Assembly (NCBI RefSeq): GCF_017308975.1 | Contig: NZ_JADWPD010000042.1 | Location: 1 to 64,000, forward strand | Length of the DNA stretch: 64,000 bases | Direction of reading: 5' to 3' | From: Amycolatopsis sp. MtRt-6 | GTDB taxonomy: Bacteria; Actinomycetota; Actinomycetes; Mycobacteriales; Pseudonocardiaceae | Part shown: in pieces, positions 60,644-64,000 of the stretch | How positions within the stretch are numbered: position 1 is the first letter of the stretch | Layout of the letters: each line of letters begins with the position of its first letter | Program-made: the position numbers and the translations under genes | The notes under the pieces: model-generated | What the model was told of the DNA's origin: nothing | Database searches by the model: none | What the model saw: the letters and a program-made list of their open reading frames with translations, nothing else

Positions 60644-61303
60644 TTATACCGCGCCGAATCCGTGTTCGGCGCGCCAGTCGTCCAAAGTCTTCACGAGCGC
60701 CGCGAGCTCACCGCGCAGCTCTTCGGTGCCCTGGTCGAGCCCGGTCTTCCCGGGACCGACCTTCGGCGTGAACGGCTCGCCCACGAGGATGTCCACCCGC
60801 GGCCGGAACCGTCGCTTGCCGTCGGCCGGCTTGAGCGTGCCCCGCGTCGCGACCGGGAGCACGGTCGCGCCGGAGGCCCGGACCAGCCAGGCCGCGCCGC
60901 GTTCGGCCGCGCCGACGTCCCCGGTACCGCGGGTGCCTTCGGGGAAGATCCCGACGACACCGCCGTCTTTCAGGACGCCGACCGCGGTCAGCAGCGGCTT
61001 GCGGTCGATCTCGCCGCGCTTGAGCGGGATCTGCCCGATCGCCAGCATGAACTTGCCGACGATCCCGCCGAACATCTCGGCCTTGACCAGGAACGCCGAA
61101 CGCCGCGGAAGCATTCCGAAGATCAGCTGCGGCTCGATCATGGAACTGTGGTTGGCGATCACGAGCAGCGGCCCGGTGGCGGGGACGCGCTCGCGGCCGT
61201 GCACCCGGATGCGGAACGCCGAGCGCAGATAGTACCGGGCGAAGACCCGCCCGGCGTCGTGGAGCCTGCCGACGGATCCCTGCGGGAGTCCGTCAGCGGT
61301 CAT
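60644..61303 (-). CDS. 1-acylglycerol-3-phosphate acyltransferase, PlsC-type
   Basis: 219 residues; ATG overlaps the cmk stop by four bases (ATGA). The catalytic segment reads VIANHSSMIEPQLIFG, so the usual HX4D is HX4E here. The glycerol-phosphate motif FPEGTRGTGD is intact. Transfers acyl groups to lysophosphatidate at the membrane. Placement between cmk and der is the normal actinobacterial order. Confidence 0.9.
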   Translation of the reverse strand: MTADGLPQGSVGRLHDAGRVFARYYLRSAFRIRVHGRERVPATGPLLVIANHSSMIEPQLIFGMLPRRSAFLVKAEMFGGIVGKFMLAIGQIPLKRGEIDRKPLLTAVGVLKDGGVVGIFPEGTRGTGDVGAAERGAAWLVRASGATVLPVATRGTLKPADGKRRFRPRVDILVGEPFTPKVGPGKTGLDQGTEELRGELAALVKTLDDWRAEHGFGAV

Positions 61304-62025
61304 CGCGCTACCTCGGCGTTGCACCCCGCCAGCAGGCCGCGGTGGCTGGCCAGCTCGCTGAGGGCGACGATCACCTGGTCGATCGACAGCTCGGAGGTGT
61401 CGACGGGCACGGCGTCGTCGGCCGCGCGCAGCGGCGAAGCGGCCCGGGTCGAGTCGAGGTGGTCGCGGCGCTCGACCGAAGCCAGCGCGTCGGCGACCGA
61501 CGACTGCCGCCCGGCCGCGGTGTCCTGGGTGCTGCGGCGCGACGCGCGGACGTCGGCCGACGCGGTCAGGAAGACCTTCAGCGGCGAGTCCGGCGCGACG
61601 ACGGTGCCGATGTCCCGGCCCTCGACGACGATCCCGCCGCGGTGGGAGACGACGTCGTCGATGATCTGCCGCTGCCGCGCGACCAGCAGCTCGCGCACGT
61701 GCGGCACGGCCGAGACGGGCGAAACCGCCTTGGTGACCTCGGGCCCGCGGATGTCGGCGGCGACGTCTTCGCCGGCCAGCCGGATCTCGGGCCGCTCAGG
61801 GCTGGTGCCGATGGTGAACTCGGCCCGGTCGGCGACCGCGGCGACGGCGCCGGCATCGGCCGGGTCGACGCCGGCGCGCAGCACGGCGAGGGTGACCATC
61901 CGGTACATGGCACCGGTGTCGAGGTAGCCGGCGCCGAGGCGCTGGGCGAGCTTGCGGGCGACGGTGGTCTTCCCGGTCCCCGACGGGCCGTCCAGCGCGA
62001 CCACACCTCGTAGGGCTCCCGTCAC
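61300..62025 (-). CDS. cmk: Cytidylate kinase
   Basis: 241 residues. P-loop ALDGPSGTGKTTVARKLA, then LDTGAMYR, IVVEGRDIGTVVAPD and RRDHLDSTR, the CMP-binding and lid residues. Phosphorylates CMP and dCMP. GTG at 62025 gives GAGGAG seven bases upstream; a GTG at 62031 is also in frame. First gene of the operon with plsC and der. Confidence 0.95.
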   Translation of the reverse strand: MTGALRGVVALDGPSGTGKTTVARKLAQRLGAGYLDTGAMYRMVTLAVLRAGVDPADAGAVAAVADRAEFTIGTSPERPEIRLAGEDVAADIRGPEVTKAVSPVSAVPHVRELLVARQRQIIDDVVSHRGGIVVEGRDIGTVVAPDSPLKVFLTASADVRASRRSTQDTAAGRQSSVADALASVERRDHLDSTRAASPLRAADDAVPVDTSELSIDQVIVALSELASHRGLLAGCNAEVAR

Positions 62026-62094
62026 CGGCACTCTCCTCGCGTTCTCGTCTCGTCCTGGCCGGTCTCCATTCTGCCGGTCGGGGTACGGAGGAGA

Positions 62095-62661
62095 TCAGTC
62101 GCCCCGCGCGCCGAAGCGCGCCACCACGAGCGCGAGGCGCTCGTCACGGTGCTCCGGCGACAGCCGATGGCCCCGGTCCAGCGTCACCAGCCCGTGCAAC
62201 GTGCTCCAGAACACCTCGGTCAACGCGCCCGCGTCCTGCTCCCCCGCCGCCGGCTCGACGACCGCGAGGAGCTCCGCGAAGCACGCCTTCATCACCTCCG
62301 GGGTGTCGTCCTCGGCGAACCGCAGTTCCGAGGCGTGCGTGAACATCGCGTCGTAGAGGCCCGGTTTCGCCGCGGCGAAGGCCACATACGCCGCCGCCAC
62401 CCCGCCGAGGCCGCCGGGGCGGGCCGCCACCAGCGTCGCCGCCAGTTCGGCGAAGCCCTCCAGCGCGGCCGCCGCCATGATCGCGTCCTTGCCGTCGGGG
62501 AAGTGGCTGTACAGCACCGGCTGGCTGTACTCGATCAGCGCGGCCAGCCGCCGGGTGGTGACCGCGTCCCAGCCTTCCGCCTCGGCGAGCTCCCGGGCCG
62601 CGGTGACGATCCGCCGCGCTCGCTCGGTCCGGTCGCGCACACGCCGTTGTCGCTGGGTCAT
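62095..62661 (-). CDS. TetR/AcrR regulator of the divergent DUF4267 gene
   Basis: 188 residues. HTH: RIVTAARELAEAEGWDAVTT, AALIEYSQPVLYSHFPDGKD, followed by a C-terminal helical TetR_C-type domain with RFGARGD at the end. A cluster of four near-identical palindromes lies between its start and the divergent gene, so autorepression and repression of the membrane protein are likely. Confidence 0.9.
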   Translation of the reverse strand: MTQRQRRVRDRTERARRIVTAARELAEAEGWDAVTTRRLAALIEYSQPVLYSHFPDGKDAIMAAAALEGFAELAATLVAARPGGLGGVAAAYVAFAAAKPGLYDAMFTHASELRFAEDDTPEVMKACFAELLAVVEPAAGEQDAGALTEVFWSTLHGLVTLDRGHRLSPEHRDERLALVVARFGARGD

Positions 62662-62670
62662 GGTCGGATG

Positions 62671-62733
62671 CTAGCACTGCTAGACAAACTAGCGGTGCTA
62701 AGTTAGCGTTGCTAGCAATCCTAGCGATGCTAG
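62671..62733. promoter_or_regulatory. Array of four TetR-type operator palindromes
   Basis: CTAGCACTGCTAG (62671-62683), CTAGCGGTGCTAA (62689-62701), TTAGCGTTGCTAG (62703-62715) and CTAGCGATGCTAG (62721-62733), consensus YTAGCNNTGCTAR, start to start 18, 14 and 18 bases. Fills nearly all of the gap between the TetR gene and its divergent neighbour. Confidence 0.85.
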
Positions 62734-62751
62734 AAAACTGGAGGGAACACC

Positions 62752-63120
62752 ATGCTCGTCACCGGCTACGTCCTCACCGCGATCGTCGCGCTCGGGATCA
62801 TCTACATCGGCCTCAACTACCTCTTCGCGCCGGCGAAGATCGCCGCGGGCTTCGGCTTCACCGAGGTCCCCGGAAACGCCGACACGTTTCTGAACGTCAA
62901 GGGCGGCCGTGACATCGGCGCCGGCCTGGTCCCGCTGGCCCTGATGATCTACGGCGACCCGCACGCGCTGGGCTGGCTCATGCTCGCCGCGGCCGCCTGG
63001 CCCTTCTTCGACATGCTGATCGTCCTGCGCCACCGGGGGAAGAAGGCCATCGCGTTCGGCGTCCACGGCCTGACCGCCGCCGTGATGGTCGCCGCCGCGC
63101 TGCTGCTCCTGCTCGGCTGA
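62752..63120 (+). CDS. DUF4267-family small membrane protein
   Basis: 122 residues, four hydrophobic helices (LTAIVALGIIYIGLNYLFA, GLVPLALMIYG, LGWLMLAAAAWPFFDMLIVL, LTAAVMVAAALLLLLG). GGVKGGRDIGAG-type loop between helices 1 and 2 is the DUF4267 mark. Well-spaced GGAGGGAA before the ATG. Function unknown; TetR-controlled by position. Confidence 0.85.
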   Translation: MLVTGYVLTAIVALGIIYIGLNYLFAPAKIAAGFGFTEVPGNADTFLNVKGGRDIGAGLVPLALMIYGDPHALGWLMLAAAAWPFFDMLIVLRHRGKKAIAFGVHGLTAAVMVAAALLLLLG

Positions 63121-63156
63121 ACACCGCGAAACGGGCACCTGGGTTACGGTGGTTGG

Positions 63157-63639
63157 GTGAACGTCGAAGTAACTCCTCTGCCCGGCATCGGGGTCCGCAA
63201 GGACTTCGCCACCCGTACCGGCCGCCGCATCGGCGTCGTCACCCAGCGGGACGGCCACATCGAGCTGATCGTGTCCAAATCGGACGATCCCGATGCCTGC
63301 GCCGCCTCGATCCCGCTCACCGCGGACGAGGCCGGCGCGCTGGCCAACCTGCTCGGCGCGCCGCAGCTGGTCGCGCAGCTGACCGAGGAGCACCGCGACC
63401 TGCCGGGCATCAGCACGCGGCAGCTGCCGATCAAGCCGTCCGGCCCGTTCGACGGCCGGACGCTCGGCGACACCGCGATGCGCACCCGCACCGGCGTTTC
63501 GGTGGTCGCGGTGGCGCGGGCCGGCCAGGTGCACCCGTCGCCGACGCCGGACTTCACGTTCACCGGCGGCGATCTGCTGGTCGCGGTCGGCACGGGCGAG
63601 GGCCTCGAAGCCGCCGCCAAGATCCTCAAGTACGGCTGA
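63157..63639 (+). CDS. KhtT-like regulatory subunit of a cation/proton antiporter (TrkA-C domain)
   Basis: 160 residues from GTG. An N-terminal KhtT-type region (TPLPGIGVRKDFATRTGRRI) is followed by a TrkA-C/RCK_C domain (LGDTAMRTRTGVSVVAVARA, FTGGDLLVAVGTGEGLEAAA), which binds cyclic or adenine nucleotides or divalent ions in this family. Followed after 7 bases by the transporter subunit. Confidence 0.88.
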   Translation: MNVEVTPLPGIGVRKDFATRTGRRIGVVTQRDGHIELIVSKSDDPDACAASIPLTADEAGALANLLGAPQLVAQLTEEHRDLPGISTRQLPIKPSGPFDGRTLGDTAMRTRTGVSVVAVARAGQVHPSPTPDFTFTGGDLLVAVGTGEGLEAAAKILKYG

Positions 63640-63646
63640 GCGGCCG

Positions 63647-64000
63647 ATGGACCACACCGCGCTGTCCTTGATCGAATTGGGGGCGGTCTTCTTCGGGCTG
63701 GGCGTGCTCGGGCGCCTGGCAGGCAAGATCGGCCTCTCCCCCATCCCGCTCTACCTGCTCGGCGGCCTCTGCTTCGGCCAGGGCGGGCTGATCCCGCTGG
63801 CCGACATCGGCGGCTTCACCCACCTGGCCGGCGAAATCGGCGTCGTGCTGCTGCTGTTGCTGCTCGGCCTCGAGTACTCCGCGGCCGAGCTGTTCACCGG
63901 GCTGCGCCGCTCGTGGACGGCGGGCCTGCTCGACATCGTCCTCAACGCGGCCCCCGGCGCCGCCGTCGCGCTGCTGCTGGGCTGGGGCCCGGTCGGCGCG
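63647..64000 (+). CDS. Cation:proton antiporter (CPA2, KhtU-like), truncated by the window
   Basis: Visible 118 residues begin MDHTALSLIELGAVFFGLGV and continue through GRLAGKIGLSPIPLYLLGGL and LLLLLLGLEYSAAELFTGLR, the first membrane helices of CPA2 K+ or Na+/H+ exchangers. Co-transcribed with the KhtT-like subunit, which gates it. C-terminus is beyond the window. Confidence 0.88.
   Translation, partial: MDHTALSLIELGAVFFGLGVLGRLAGKIGLSPIPLYLLGGLCFGQGGLIPLADIGGFTHLAGEIGVVLLLLLLGLEYSAAELFTGLRRSWTAGLLDIVLNAAPGAAVALLLGWGPVGA

Noticed and set aside
1..64000. tRNA or rRNA genes
   Set aside because: Gaps between genes were read for cloverleaf or rRNA signatures; none was seen, though a covariance scan was not possible.

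Overview
This is a high-GC actinomycete chromosome segment. GTG starts are frequent, coding is dense with 4-base stop/start overlaps, and there are a DUF222/HNH gene, PadR, WYL and GAF-PucR regulators, a Pls/PosA-type NRPS and the cmk-plsC-der housekeeping block. The overall look is that of Pseudonocardiaceae, Amycolatopsis-like. That placement is inference from gene content; no search was run.

Left part (1-19.2 kb): an IS transposase cut by the window edge and a palindromic dispersed repeat are followed by two secreted alpha/beta-hydrolases. Between these and a regulator/MHS transporter/3-hydroxybutyrate dehydrogenase operon lies a compact two-gene RiPP locus (3561-6124). It holds a fused leader-binding/YcaO cyclodehydratase, translationally coupled to a precursor peptide with near-perfect Cys decapeptide repeats. 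Next come a VOC protein, a SEFIR (TIR-like) protein, a DUF222/HNH gene and a membrane protein. The SEFIR C-terminus and the membrane protein N-terminus share a GG...NQGGDQ motif that looks like a signalling-motif pair. A WYL regulator, a SRPBCC/acyl-CoA-synthetase fusion and a PadR/GyrI-like pair close the section.

Middle (19.2-39.5 kb): a five-gene SWIM/DUF5691/MoxR/DUF5682/VWA cassette, a cysteine-free ribosomal protein bL36, a secreted small protein, an EthA-like monooxygenase and an exported PL8 polysaccharide lyase. Then follows a uronate oxidation locus: dioxovalerate dehydrogenase, an unrecognised protein, glucarate dehydratase, KDG dehydratase and an SSS symporter on one strand; an IclR regulator and uronate dehydrogenase on the other. 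Two near-identical operators overlap the divergent promoter region. Together these can take glucuronate or galacturonate to 2-oxoglutarate.

Right part (39.5-64 kb): a small HTH/Clp-N pair with twin operators, a polysaccharide deacetylase, a two-component pair, a phosphotransferase, a secreted beta-helix protein, a TetR with PPOX flavoprotein and ferredoxin reductase, a cyclophilin-type isomerase, two tandem Tat-exported GH95-like glycosidases, an M1 aminopeptidase next to a Pls/PosA-type membrane NRPS, the core der-plsC-cmk operon, a TetR with a four-site operator array and a DUF4267 target, and the start of a KhtTU-like cation/proton antiporter operon that runs off the window.

The strongest candidates for new biology are the repeat-containing YcaO peptide locus, the SEFIR/membrane protein motif pair, the NRPS-like polymer synthetase with its peptidase, and the unknown enzyme in the uronate operon.
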